A stretch of 64,000 bases of DNA, taken from JASHUC01 sp035523875 (GTDB lineage: Bacteria > Pseudomonadota > Gammaproteobacteria > Steroidobacterales > Steroidobacteraceae). Shown here piece by piece: positions 17,793 to 25,392 of this stretch; the first letter of the stretch is position 1; each line of letters starts with the position of its first letter. The stretch spans positions 113,345 through 177,344 of the forward strand of contig DATKPY010000018.1 in the NCBI GenBank assembly GCA_035523875.1, given 5' to 3'. Under the pieces are notes generated by a model, which saw only the letters and a list, made by a program, of their open reading frames with translations, was not told the origin of the DNA and did not search any database. Made by a program: the position numbers and the translations under genes.

Positions 17793-18779
17793 TCACACCG
17801 TGACGACGATCTTCCCGAGCTGCTGATTGGACTCGAGGTAGCGGTGCGCCGCCACGATCTCGGCGAGCGGGAACGTCCTTGCGATCACCGGACGCAGCTG
17901 CCCCTCCGCGAGCCCTCGCGTCACCAGCGCCTTCGCACGTGCGAACCGCTCGGGCTTGTTCCAGATCGAGGAGGCCACCCAGCCGCGCAGGCTCAAGCCC
18001 TTGAGCGCCGCAGGCCAGTGCGGATACGGTGTGGGTTGCCCGCTCAGGCTTCCATAGATGAAGAGGATGCCCTCCTCAGCCATGGCGTTGGCCAGCTTCT
18101 CGACGAACGGGCCGCCAACCGGATCGAAGACGACGCGCGCGCCTTTGCCCTGCGTGATGCGCATGACCGCCGCCACCACATCGTCCTCGGCGCTTGCGAC
18201 GACGTATCGGGCGCCTTGCTCCTTGAGCGCCGTCGCCTTGGCACTGTGGCGCGTGAGCGCGATCGGCACGGCGCCCGCCCAGTTCGCGAGCTGGATCGCC
18301 GCCAGGCCCACGCTGCTCGATGCGGCGGGGATCAGCACGTAGTCGCCGATTCCCACGTGCGCAACCTCGACGATCGCGAGCGCGGTGAGATATTGCATCC
18401 AGATGGAGGCGGCCTGAGCCGCCGTGAGATTCGGCGGAGCCGGTAAGAGCGAGCGAGCAGGCACGATCGCCTTCTCCGCATACACCCCGTACTCGCCGAG
18501 TCGATACAAGGGCGCAACGCAAATGCGATCGCCGGGCGTGAAGCCCTCGACCCCCGCACCGAGCGCCTCGACCACGCCGCTCGCCTCGTATCCCATCGGG
18601 CTCGGCAGCTTCGGCGCGACCAAGTACGCGCCGGCGCGGTAGATCGCCTCGGAGCGGTTGAGTCCAATCGCCTCCACCCGGATGCGCACTTCGCCGGCGC
18701 CGGGCTGGCCGACCTCCAGATCCTCGAGCTTGAGGACCTCCGGTCCACCGGTCTCATGAATGCGGACGACTCGAGTCAC
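17793..18779 (-). CDS. Quinone-oxidoreductase-like MDR family enzyme
   Basis: A 328-residue member of the medium-chain dehydrogenase/reductase superfamily. Seen: GEVRIRVEAIGLNRSEAIYR, MGYEASGVVEALGAGVEGF and GDRICVAP. A Rossmann segment includes YVLIPAASSSVGLAAIQLA. The zinc cysteine clusters of alcohol dehydrogenases are missing, so a zinc-independent NADPH quinone or enone reductase is more likely. GTG at 18779 gives the family-like N-terminus TRVVRIHETGGPEVLKLE; an upstream ATG at 18815 would add 12 unlikely residues. Stands alone between convergent and codirectional genes. Confidence 0.86.
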   Translation of the reverse strand: MTRVVRIHETGGPEVLKLEDLEVGQPGAGEVRIRVEAIGLNRSEAIYRAGAYLVAPKLPSPMGYEASGVVEALGAGVEGFTPGDRICVAPLYRLGEYGVYAEKAIVPARSLLPAPPNLTAAQAASIWMQYLTALAIVEVAHVGIGDYVLIPAASSSVGLAAIQLANWAGAVPIALTRHSAKATALKEQGARYVVASAEDDVVAAVMRITQGKGARVVFDPVGGPFVEKLANAMAEEGILFIYGSLSGQPTPYPHWPAALKGLSLRGWVASSIWNKPERFARAKALVTRGLAEGQLRPVIARTFPLAEIVAAHRYLESNQQLGKIVVTV

Positions 18780-18815
18780 GGCAAAGAGTGTGCGCGGTTC
18801 GCGCGGACGCCGCAA

Positions 18816-19991
18816 TCACCGGCCGGCGCCGGAGGCGCGCGCATCCTGCACCCGCCCCTTCCAGCGGCCCCCACGGCCGCGGGTGTACTCGACCGCGGAG
18901 TGCACCGTAGCCGCGGCGTAGAAGAGGGCGATCGCGGGCAGCGTGAGGCTCCAGAGCACGCTCAAGCGGTAGAAGCGCACCATCGGCGCGTAGAGCAGCG
19001 TCATCAGCGCCCAGCTGAGGGCGCCCAATACGCGGGCGAGTGGATCCCCGGCGATGAGGAACGCAAGCGGCAGCGCATACGCGAGCGCGAGCCCGGCAAG
19101 CGTGGCGGCGAGGAGCGCGTAGGAATGGCGCAGCTGGTTGAAAGCGCTGCGCGAGATCATCCGACCAATCTCGGCAAGCGAGCCGTAGGGGCGGATGCTC
19201 TCGGCGGTCTCGGCGAGGGCGAGCCGAACCGAGCCGCCGCTCGCCTTCACGGCCGCGGCGAGCGCGCAGTCGTCGATGAGGTGCGCGCGGATGGCCGTGA
19301 GTCCACCGGCGCGCGCCAGGGCGCCGGGGCGGATCAGGATGCAGCCGCCGGCCGCCGCCGCCGTACGCGCGCGCGGGGATGCCACCCACGCGGGCGGGTA
19401 GATCTCGAAGAAGAAGAAGACGAACGCCGGAATCAGCCACCGCTCCGCGAGCGTGCGCACCGAGAGCCGCACCATGTATGAGACGAGGTCGCGGCCCTCC
19501 GCCTCGGCGATCGCGACGAGCGCGGCGACATCCGCGCGACCGTGGCGCACGTCCGCATCGGTGAGAAGCAGGAAGTCGGGTGCGCGCTCGAGCGCACGCT
19601 GCACCCCCTGCGCGAGCGCCCAGAGCTTGCCGCTCCAGCCGCGCGCGAGCAGCGCGCCGGGGATCACCGTGACCCGCGCGGAGGCACCGGCGCGCGCGGC
19701 GGCCGCCTGCGCGGCGGCGGCCGTCCCATCGGTGCTGCCGTCATCGACCACGATCACCTCGAGGGCGACGGCGCGATCCTGCCCGAGGAGCGATTCGACG
19801 GCCTGAGCGATCACATCCGCCTCGTTGCGCGCGGGAATCACCGCGATCACGCGCTTTCCCGGGGGGGCTCGCGGCACCCGCGGGGCGAGCGCGCGGGAGA
19901 TGCGCCAGAACCCCCCGCGCGCCGCGAGCAGATAGACCCAGAGAAGAAGCGGCAGCGCCGCGGCCAGATCGAGGGCCACGGGAGGGATCAC
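18816..19991 (-). CDS. hpnB: Hopanoid-associated family 2 glycosyltransferase (HpnB-like)
   Basis: A 391-residue membrane glycosyltransferase. One N-terminal helix precedes the GT2 domain with RVIAVIPARNEADVIAQAV, VIVVDDGSTDGTA, LLTDADVRHG (DxD), the acceptor-site IDDCALAAAVK and a QLRHSY-like motif. Two or three C-terminal transmembrane helices follow. HpnB-type proteins lie in hopanoid loci, though their exact sugar chemistry is not fully settled. GTG at 19991 overlaps the threonine aldolase stop by 4 nt, so the two genes are coupled; the biochemical link between them is unclear. Confidence 0.85.
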   Translation of the reverse strand: MIPPVALDLAAALPLLLWVYLLAARGGFWRISRALAPRVPRAPPGKRVIAVIPARNEADVIAQAVESLLGQDRAVALEVIVVDDGSTDGTAAAAQAAAARAGASARVTVIPGALLARGWSGKLWALAQGVQRALERAPDFLLLTDADVRHGRADVAALVAIAEAEGRDLVSYMVRLSVRTLAERWLIPAFVFFFFEIYPPAWVASPRARTAAAAGGCILIRPGALARAGGLTAIRAHLIDDCALAAAVKASGGSVRLALAETAESIRPYGSLAEIGRMISRSAFNQLRHSYALLAATLAGLALAYALPLAFLIAGDPLARVLGALSWALMTLLYAPMVRFYRLSVLWSLTLPAIALFYAAATVHSAVEYTRGRGGRWKGRVQDARASGAGR

Positions 19992-21001
19992 AGCCGCGCG
20001 AGCGCCTCGCACAGCGCGCTCACGCTCTCCTCGGGCTGGTCCCAGGAGGCGACGAAGCGCGCCTCGCCGCTCGCCTCGGCGCCCCAGTCATAGAAGGCGA
20101 AGCCGGCGCTGCGCAGGCGCGCCTTGCCGTCGGCGCCAAGATGGAGGAAGACCTCGTTGGCCTCGGTCGGGTGCAGCAGACGCGCGCCGGCGGCGCGCGC
20201 AATACGCTGGGCGAGCGCATTCGCGCGCGTGGCGTTGCGCAGCCACACACCGCTCTCGAGGTACGCGATGAGCTGCGCGGCGACGAAGCGCGACTTCGAC
20301 AGCAGGTGACCGGCGCGCTTGCGCCGCAATTCGAAATCCGCGGCGCGCGCAGGATCGAAGAACACCACGGCCTCGGCGGCGAGCGCGCCGTTCTTGGTTG
20401 CACCGAAGGAAAGCACGTCGACCCCGGCGCGCCAGGTCACCTCGCTCGGATGGCAACCGAGGAACGCGAGCGCATTGGCGATGCGGGCGCCGTCGACGTG
20501 CACGCGCAGCCCGCGGGCGTGCGCGATCGCGGCGATCGCGGCGATCTCCTCGGGGCGGTAGACCGTGCCGAGCTCGCTCGCCTGCGTGAGCGAGACCGCC
20601 GCGGGCTGCACGGTGTGCACGGAGACCGGATTGGCATCGAGCGCGCCCGCGAGCGCATTCGCGGTGAGCTTGCCGTGCGCGCCGCAGACGAGCGCAAGCC
20701 GCGCGCCGCCGCTGAAGAACTCGGGCGCGCCGCATTCGTCACGCGCGATATGCGCTTCCTCGTGCGCGAAGATCGCCCCGTACGGCGGGCTCAGGGTCGC
20801 AAGCGCCAGCGCGTTGGCCGCGGTGCCGGTCGCCACCGCATACGCCCGCACGGGTCGGGCGAAGAATTCACCGAACACCTGGTCGAGCCGCATCGTCCAG
20901 GGATCATCTCCGTAGGCCTTCTCGAGGCCCTGGTTCGCGGAGCGGATCGCCTCGAGCAGCTCGGGACAGATCGTCGCGGTGTTGTCACTGTAGAAGCGCA
21001 T
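19988..21001 (-). CDS. ltaE: Low-specificity L-threonine aldolase
   Basis: A 337-residue fold-type I PLP enzyme cleaving L-threonine or L-allo-threonine to glycine and acetaldehyde. It opens with FYSDNTATICPELLEAI, has YGDDPWTMRL, the glycine-rich ATGTAANALAL, HVDGARIANAL binding the PLP pyridine, and the PLP lysine in LSFGATKNGA. The ATG at 21001 fits family starts. Divergent from the metallopeptidase gene. Confidence 0.93.
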   Translation of the reverse strand: MRFYSDNTATICPELLEAIRSANQGLEKAYGDDPWTMRLDQVFGEFFARPVRAYAVATGTAANALALATLSPPYGAIFAHEEAHIARDECGAPEFFSGGARLALVCGAHGKLTANALAGALDANPVSVHTVQPAAVSLTQASELGTVYRPEEIAAIAAIAHARGLRVHVDGARIANALAFLGCHPSEVTWRAGVDVLSFGATKNGALAAEAVVFFDPARAADFELRRKRAGHLLSKSRFVAAQLIAYLESGVWLRNATRANALAQRIARAAGARLLHPTEANEVFLHLGADGKARLRSAGFAFYDWGAEASGEARFVASWDQPEESVSALCEALARL

Positions 21002-21134
21002 CGTGAGCCTCATCGAGCCTAGCGGTACCTCGCGCCCGCAGCGGCGGGTGCCGTGCGGCGCCCGCGACATTACCATGCGCCGTGGCTGGTATGATTGGGC
21101 GCGAGCGCCGCGCTCGCCGGAGGGCCCGTTCACG

Positions 21135-21881
21135 ATGCTCGATGCCCCGTTCTCGCAGCTCCCTCTGTGGTCGGATGAGCAGGCCGGCGAATCGTGGGTG
21201 GTGCGCGAGAGCCGCCGCGCGCGCCGCCTCGCGGTGCGCGTGTTCCACGGCGGCCGCGTGGAGATCGTCCTGCCGCCGCGGACCTCGCGCGCGATGCTCG
21301 AGCGGTTCCTCGCGCAGCATCGCCCGTGGATCGATCGCAAGCGCGCCGAGGCGCGCCGCAACGTCGCGGCGCCCGAACCGTTTCCGCCGCGCGCGATCGA
21401 GCTCGCGGGCTGCGCCGAGAGCTGGCGCGTGCACTTGGGCGGCGGCAACGGCCGACCGCGCGCCACGGTCAGCCCCGGCCTCATCACCCTCGGCGGCGAC
21501 TGCCGCAACCGACCTGCGGTGAGGCAGCTCTTGCGGCGCTGGCTGATCGAGCGCGGCCGCGAAGTGCTCGGCGCAGCGCTCGCCGCGTGCGCGCGCGAGT
21601 CCGGTCTCAGCTTTGAGCGGGTCATCGTGCGCCGCCAGCGCACCCGCTGGGGGAGCTGCTCTGCGCGCGGGACGATCAGCCTGAACTGCGCGCTGCTCTT
21701 CCAGCGCGAGCAAGTGCTGCGGTATCTCCTGATCCACGAGCTCGCGCACACCGTCCACCTCAATCACTCGCGCCGTTTCTGGCAGTGCGTGGCACAGCAC
21801 TGTCCCGAGCATCGGGCACTCGATCGCGAGCTGCTCGATGGGTGGCGGCGCGTGCCTGGCTGGGTATTCGGGGAGGCGTGA
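21135..21881 (+). CDS. YgjP-like zinc metallopeptidase (DUF45)
   Basis: A 248-residue protein of the YgjP/WLM-like metallopeptidase family. The zinc site is the HELAHTVHLNHSRRFW motif near residues 200-215, preceded by the family segment RQRTRWGSCSARGTISLNCAL. E. coli YgjP also carries these signatures. The substrate is unknown. ATG 21135 was chosen because it gives a compact N-terminus; ATG 21075 is an alternative adding 20 residues. The stop overlaps the kynA start by 1 nt (TGATG). Confidence 0.88.
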   Translation: MLDAPFSQLPLWSDEQAGESWVVRESRRARRLAVRVFHGGRVEIVLPPRTSRAMLERFLAQHRPWIDRKRAEARRNVAAPEPFPPRAIELAGCAESWRVHLGGGNGRPRATVSPGLITLGGDCRNRPAVRQLLRRWLIERGREVLGAALAACARESGLSFERVIVRRQRTRWGSCSARGTISLNCALLFQREQVLRYLLIHELAHTVHLNHSRRFWQCVAQHCPEHRALDRELLDGWRRVPGWVFGEA

Positions 21882-22723
21882 TGAGCTCTTCCGAGCGAGT
21901 GGATCTGTCGGACGAGGCGGTGCACTGGGATCTCGGGAGCTCGCAGTCCTACGGAGAGTACCTGCATCTCGCGACGCTGCTCGATGCGCAGCGTCCGCTC
22001 ACGAGCGAGCACGACGAGATGATGTTCATCATCATCCACCAGACCTCGGAGCTGTGGATGCGCCTGTTCCTGCACGAGCTGGGTGGAGTGCTCGAGTGCG
22101 TGCGGCGCGACAATCTCGGACCCTCGTTCAAGATGCTCGCGCGCATCGCGCACGTGCAGACCCAGCTCATCGCCTCCTGGGATGTGCTCTCGACGATGAC
22201 CCCCTCGGAGTACTCGGCGTTCCGCAACTCGCTCGGGCGCTCATCGGGTTTCCAGTCGGTGCAGTACCGCACGCTCGAATTCACCCTCGGCAACAAGAAT
22301 GCCGAGATGATCGCCGTGCACGAGCGCGAGCCGGCGGCGCATGCGACGCTGCGGCGGGCGCTCGAGTCTCCCTCGCTCTACGATGAGGTGCTCGCTCACT
22401 TGAGTCGCCGCGGTTACGGCATTCCCGAGGACTACCTCGCGCGCGATTTCAGCCAGCCGTACCGGGCGAGCAAGCAGGTCGCCGGGGCGTGGCTCGCGGT
22501 CTACCACAATGCCCAGGAAGACTGGGACCTCTACGATCTCGCCGAGCGCTTGATTGACGTCGACCACCGCTTCCAGCTGTGGCGCTTCCATCATCTGAAG
22601 GCGGTCGAGCGCATCATCGGGTACAAGCGCGGAACCGGCGGCACGAGCGGCGTTGCCTACCTCGCCAAGGCGCTCGAGCTCAAGTTCTTTCCGGAACTGT
22701 GGCAAATCCGGACCTCGATGTGA
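21881..22723 (+). CDS. kynA: Tryptophan 2,3-dioxygenase
   Basis: A 280-residue heme enzyme opening the indole ring of L-tryptophan to N-formylkynurenine. Motifs include SYGEYLHLATLL, EHDEMMFIIIHQTSELWMRL with the active-site histidine, NSLGRSSGFQSVQYRTLEF and the proximal-heme region LWRFHHLKAVERIIGYKRGT, with GGTSGVAYL near the C-terminus. Length and motifs match bacterial TDO. Kynurenine pathway partners are not in the window. Coupled by 1-nt overlap to the upstream metallopeptidase. Confidence 0.96.
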   Translation: MSSSERVDLSDEAVHWDLGSSQSYGEYLHLATLLDAQRPLTSEHDEMMFIIIHQTSELWMRLFLHELGGVLECVRRDNLGPSFKMLARIAHVQTQLIASWDVLSTMTPSEYSAFRNSLGRSSGFQSVQYRTLEFTLGNKNAEMIAVHEREPAAHATLRRALESPSLYDEVLAHLSRRGYGIPEDYLARDFSQPYRASKQVAGAWLAVYHNAQEDWDLYDLAERLIDVDHRFQLWRFHHLKAVERIIGYKRGTGGTSGVAYLAKALELKFFPELWQIRTSM

Positions 22724-22896
22724 GCAGTGGGGCGGACAGAGGCGCGTTTGCGGGTGTGTTGTTGCCGCTCCCGGGTGTCACCGTCACGGTCACATTGGCC
22801 GCGCTCTCCGTTGCGCACGGCCGCGCGCGCCGGCGGTGCCGAAGGGTGCGCGGCATCACTCCCTGAAGGGGCCGGCTCCGCGGGGGGCCCTCGACC

Positions 22897-23559
22897 TCAG
22901 TCTGATCCGGACGGGCGCAGAGTCAGCGTGCTGCCGGCCTTCGCCGTGAGCCGGCGGCGCGCCTGCCAGTGCCAGACCACCCGATAGCCGAGGAGCCCTG
23001 CGAGGATGAAGGCGTAGAGCAGCGGCTCGCGCACATCGCGCTTGACCTGCCAGTAATAGTGCACCACGCCCAGCACCGCGATCAGGTAAATCAGCCGGTG
23101 GAGCTTCTGCCAGCGTCGGCCGAGGCGCCGCATCATCCGGTTGGTGGAGGTCACCGCGAGTGGCACGAGCAGCACGACCGCCGTGAATCCGATGGTGATG
23201 TAGGGCCGCTTGGCGATGTCCTGAAGCAGTCCCGGGAAGTTGAGCTCCTGGTCGAGCACGACGTACACGAAGAGGTGGCAGAGCGCGTAGAAGAACGCAA
23301 AGAGCCCGAGCATGCGGCGCAGCCGCGCCAGATGGGTGAAGCCGGCGAGCTGACGCAGCGGGGTGACCGCGAGCGTGATGAAGATGAAGTTGAGCGTCCA
23401 CTTGCCGCACGAGTGCAGCAGGCGGTTGACCGGATCGGGCCCGAGATCCTGCCCGAGCACGTTGAAGGCGCCCGCCGCGAGCAGCAGTGCCGGGGTGAGG
23501 CACGCAAGGAAGACCGCGGGCTTGTAGACGAAGCGGTAGCGCTTCTCGACGCTGAGCAT
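22897..23559 (-). CDS. msrQ: MsrQ heme-binding membrane subunit
   Basis: A 220-residue six-helix membrane protein (ferric reductase-like fold) that feeds quinol-derived electrons to periplasmic MsrP. Seen: HSCGKWTLNFIFITLAVTPL with a heme histidine, ARLRRMLGLFAFFYALCHLFVYVVLDQ, LAVTSTNRMMRRLGRRWQ and LHRLIYLIAVLGVVHYYW. It follows msrP by 43 nt. The ATG at 23559 gives the standard MsrQ length; the longer frame upstream would overlap msrP. Confidence 0.93.
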   Translation of the reverse strand: MLSVEKRYRFVYKPAVFLACLTPALLLAAGAFNVLGQDLGPDPVNRLLHSCGKWTLNFIFITLAVTPLRQLAGFTHLARLRRMLGLFAFFYALCHLFVYVVLDQELNFPGLLQDIAKRPYITIGFTAVVLLVPLAVTSTNRMMRRLGRRWQKLHRLIYLIAVLGVVHYYWQVKRDVREPLLYAFILAGLLGYRVVWHWQARRRLTAKAGSTLTLRPSGSD

Positions 23560-23602
23560 CAACGTGGGTCGTGGGCCACCGACGCTGCGCGTGGACGTGC
23601 GC

Positions 23603-24568
23603 TCAGAAATACCGTCGCAGGTCCATGCCGCGATAGAGGTACGCCACCTCCGACTCGTAGCCATTGAACATGAGCGTCGGCTGGCGCGAGAAGAATCCGT
23701 GACCGATGCGCCGCTCGGACGCCTGGCTCCAGCGCGGATGATCCACGTGCGGATTCACGTTCGCGTAGAAGCCGTATTCGTTCGGCGCGGCCTCGCTCCA
23801 GGCGGTGCGCGGCTGTTCCTCGACGAAGGTGATCTTGACGATCGACTTGATGCCCTTGAACCCGTACTTCCACGGGACAATGAGCCGCAGCGGCGCGCCA
23901 TTCTGATTGGGCAAGACCTGGCCGTAGACCCCGACCACGAGCATGGCGAGCGGATTCATCGCTTCGTCCATCCGCAGCCCCTCCACGTACGGCCAGTCGA
24001 GGATCGGGTCGCGCTCGCCCGGCATCTGCTTCGTATCGTAGAGCGTCGTGAATGCAACGTACTTCGCCCGCGAAGTGGGCTTGAAGCGGTTGAGGAGCGA
24101 GCCCAACGGGAAACCCACCCACGGGACGACCATGGACCAGGCCTCGACGCAGCGGAAGCGGTAGATGCGCTCCTCGAGCGGGAACGGGCGCAGCAGATCC
24201 TCGAGGTGGAAGGTCCCGGTCTTCTCCGCCTCGCCCGCGACCGTGACGCTCCAGGGGTGCGGATGCAGCGTGTACGCGTTCGCAGCCGGATCGGACTTGC
24301 CGGTGCCGAACTCGTAGAAGTTGTTGTAGTTGGTGATGTCCGCGAAGGTGTTCGGCGTCTCGCTGTCCGAGTACCTGCGGTTGAGCGTGTACTTGAGCTC
24401 GGCGGCAGGCAGCTCGTTCGCGCGTGCGCCGGATCGCGGCAGCAGTGCGGCAGCGCCCGCGCCGATCGCTCCGGTTGCGACCGCGCCCGCGAGGAGCGAG
24501 CGACGGCTCATGAACACTTCACGCGCCGTGATCTCCGACGGTACGACGCCGCCCGGAAGTCTCTTCAT
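23603..24568 (-). CDS. msrP: MsrP periplasmic methionine sulfoxide reductase
   Basis: A 321-residue molybdopterin enzyme that repairs methionine sulfoxide in periplasmic proteins. A Tat signal (SRRSLLAGAVATGAIGAGAA) lies at about residues 20-40. The sulfite-oxidase-fold domain follows, with NNFYEFGTGKSDPA and the molybdenum-ligand cysteine in FRCVEAWSMVVPW. GFKGIKSIVKI and the C-terminal PTLMFNGYESEVAYLYRGMD are typical. ATG 24568 was used; a GTG three codons upstream is possible. Forms an operon with msrQ. Confidence 0.95.
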   Translation of the reverse strand: MKRLPGGVVPSEITAREVFMSRRSLLAGAVATGAIGAGAAALLPRSGARANELPAAELKYTLNRRYSDSETPNTFADITNYNNFYEFGTGKSDPAANAYTLHPHPWSVTVAGEAEKTGTFHLEDLLRPFPLEERIYRFRCVEAWSMVVPWVGFPLGSLLNRFKPTSRAKYVAFTTLYDTKQMPGERDPILDWPYVEGLRMDEAMNPLAMLVVGVYGQVLPNQNGAPLRLIVPWKYGFKGIKSIVKITFVEEQPRTAWSEAAPNEYGFYANVNPHVDHPRWSQASERRIGHGFFSRQPTLMFNGYESEVAYLYRGMDLRRYF

Positions 24569-24739
24569 GGCCTGCACCTCATGCGTTTGCTCGCCCGGCC
24601 ACTCCGTTTGGCCTGTGTGCGCCCCGCCGAGTTCCGCCGGCGGCCGGCGAGCGACTATAACCGCTCTCGCGCGGTTGAACTACGCCTTTGCGGTCATCGG
24701 CTTACGCGATGAGGCGGGTTGCAGCCGCGGGGGCAAGAA

Positions 24740-25390
24740 TCATCGCCAGCAGGCGGTCGGGATGCCGAGCCGTGCGGCGCGCCGGCGCGTGAGCCAGCTG
24801 CCGCAGACGAGGAGGGGGGTCTCGACCGCGCGCAGGTGGTCGAGATCGCCTGCCGAGTTTGCGTACGCGACCACCGCCCGCTCGGGAAAGCGCTCGCGGA
24901 GCGCGGCGATGCGCCGCGTCTTCTCCGCGCCGCGGCAATTCGGGCCGGCGAGACCGCCCTGGAGGGACTCCCCGTCCCACCGCACGGCGGTGCAGATCGT
25001 CTCATCGAAGTTGAGCGCCGCCCCGATCTCGTGGACGTAGAGGTCGGGGCTCGCGCTCAGGAGCACCAGTCGGTCGCCCGCGCGGCGGTGCCGCTCGATG
25101 GCGGCGAGCGCATCGCGCCGACTCATGCGCGCGAGCACGCTCGGGACGAAGCGGCGCGTACGGCGCTCGATGTCCGCGCGCGCGGTACCGCCGAGCGTGC
25201 CGGCGATCGCGCGCCCTTTCAGATCTGCGAGGCCGATGCGGCCACAGAGGAATGCGAGGAGCGGTGGGACGATGCGCAGCAGCCGTGCGAGCTGCCGTGG
25301 ACGCTCGGCGAGCAGCCCCACGACGTAGGGAACGAGCGTGTCGCGGCGCGTGATCGTACCGTCGAGATCGAAGACGACGAGCCGCGGCAA
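24740..25390 (-). CDS. HAD-superfamily (subclass IB) phosphatase
   Basis: A 216-residue haloacid dehalogenase-type hydrolase. The nucleophile motif is VVFDLDGTITRRDTLVPYV, motif II is LVLLSASPDLYV, and motif III/IV lies in AVVAYANSAGDLDHLRAV. The overall pattern resembles HAD-IB phosphatases such as SerB and CicA-like lipid or nucleotide phosphatases; the substrate cannot be fixed. It starts 2 nt after the acnA stop on the same strand and may be cotranscribed. Confidence 0.86.
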   Translation of the reverse strand: MPRLVVFDLDGTITRRDTLVPYVVGLLAERPRQLARLLRIVPPLLAFLCGRIGLADLKGRAIAGTLGGTARADIERRTRRFVPSVLARMSRRDALAAIERHRRAGDRLVLLSASPDLYVHEIGAALNFDETICTAVRWDGESLQGGLAGPNCRGAEKTRRIAALRERFPERAVVAYANSAGDLDHLRAVETPLLVCGSWLTRRRAARLGIPTACWR

Positions 25391-25392
25391 CG

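Noticed and set aside
22724..22896. Short frames between kynA and msrQ.
   Set aside because: No start signals or recognisable sequence; it looks like a simple 170-nt convergent spacer.
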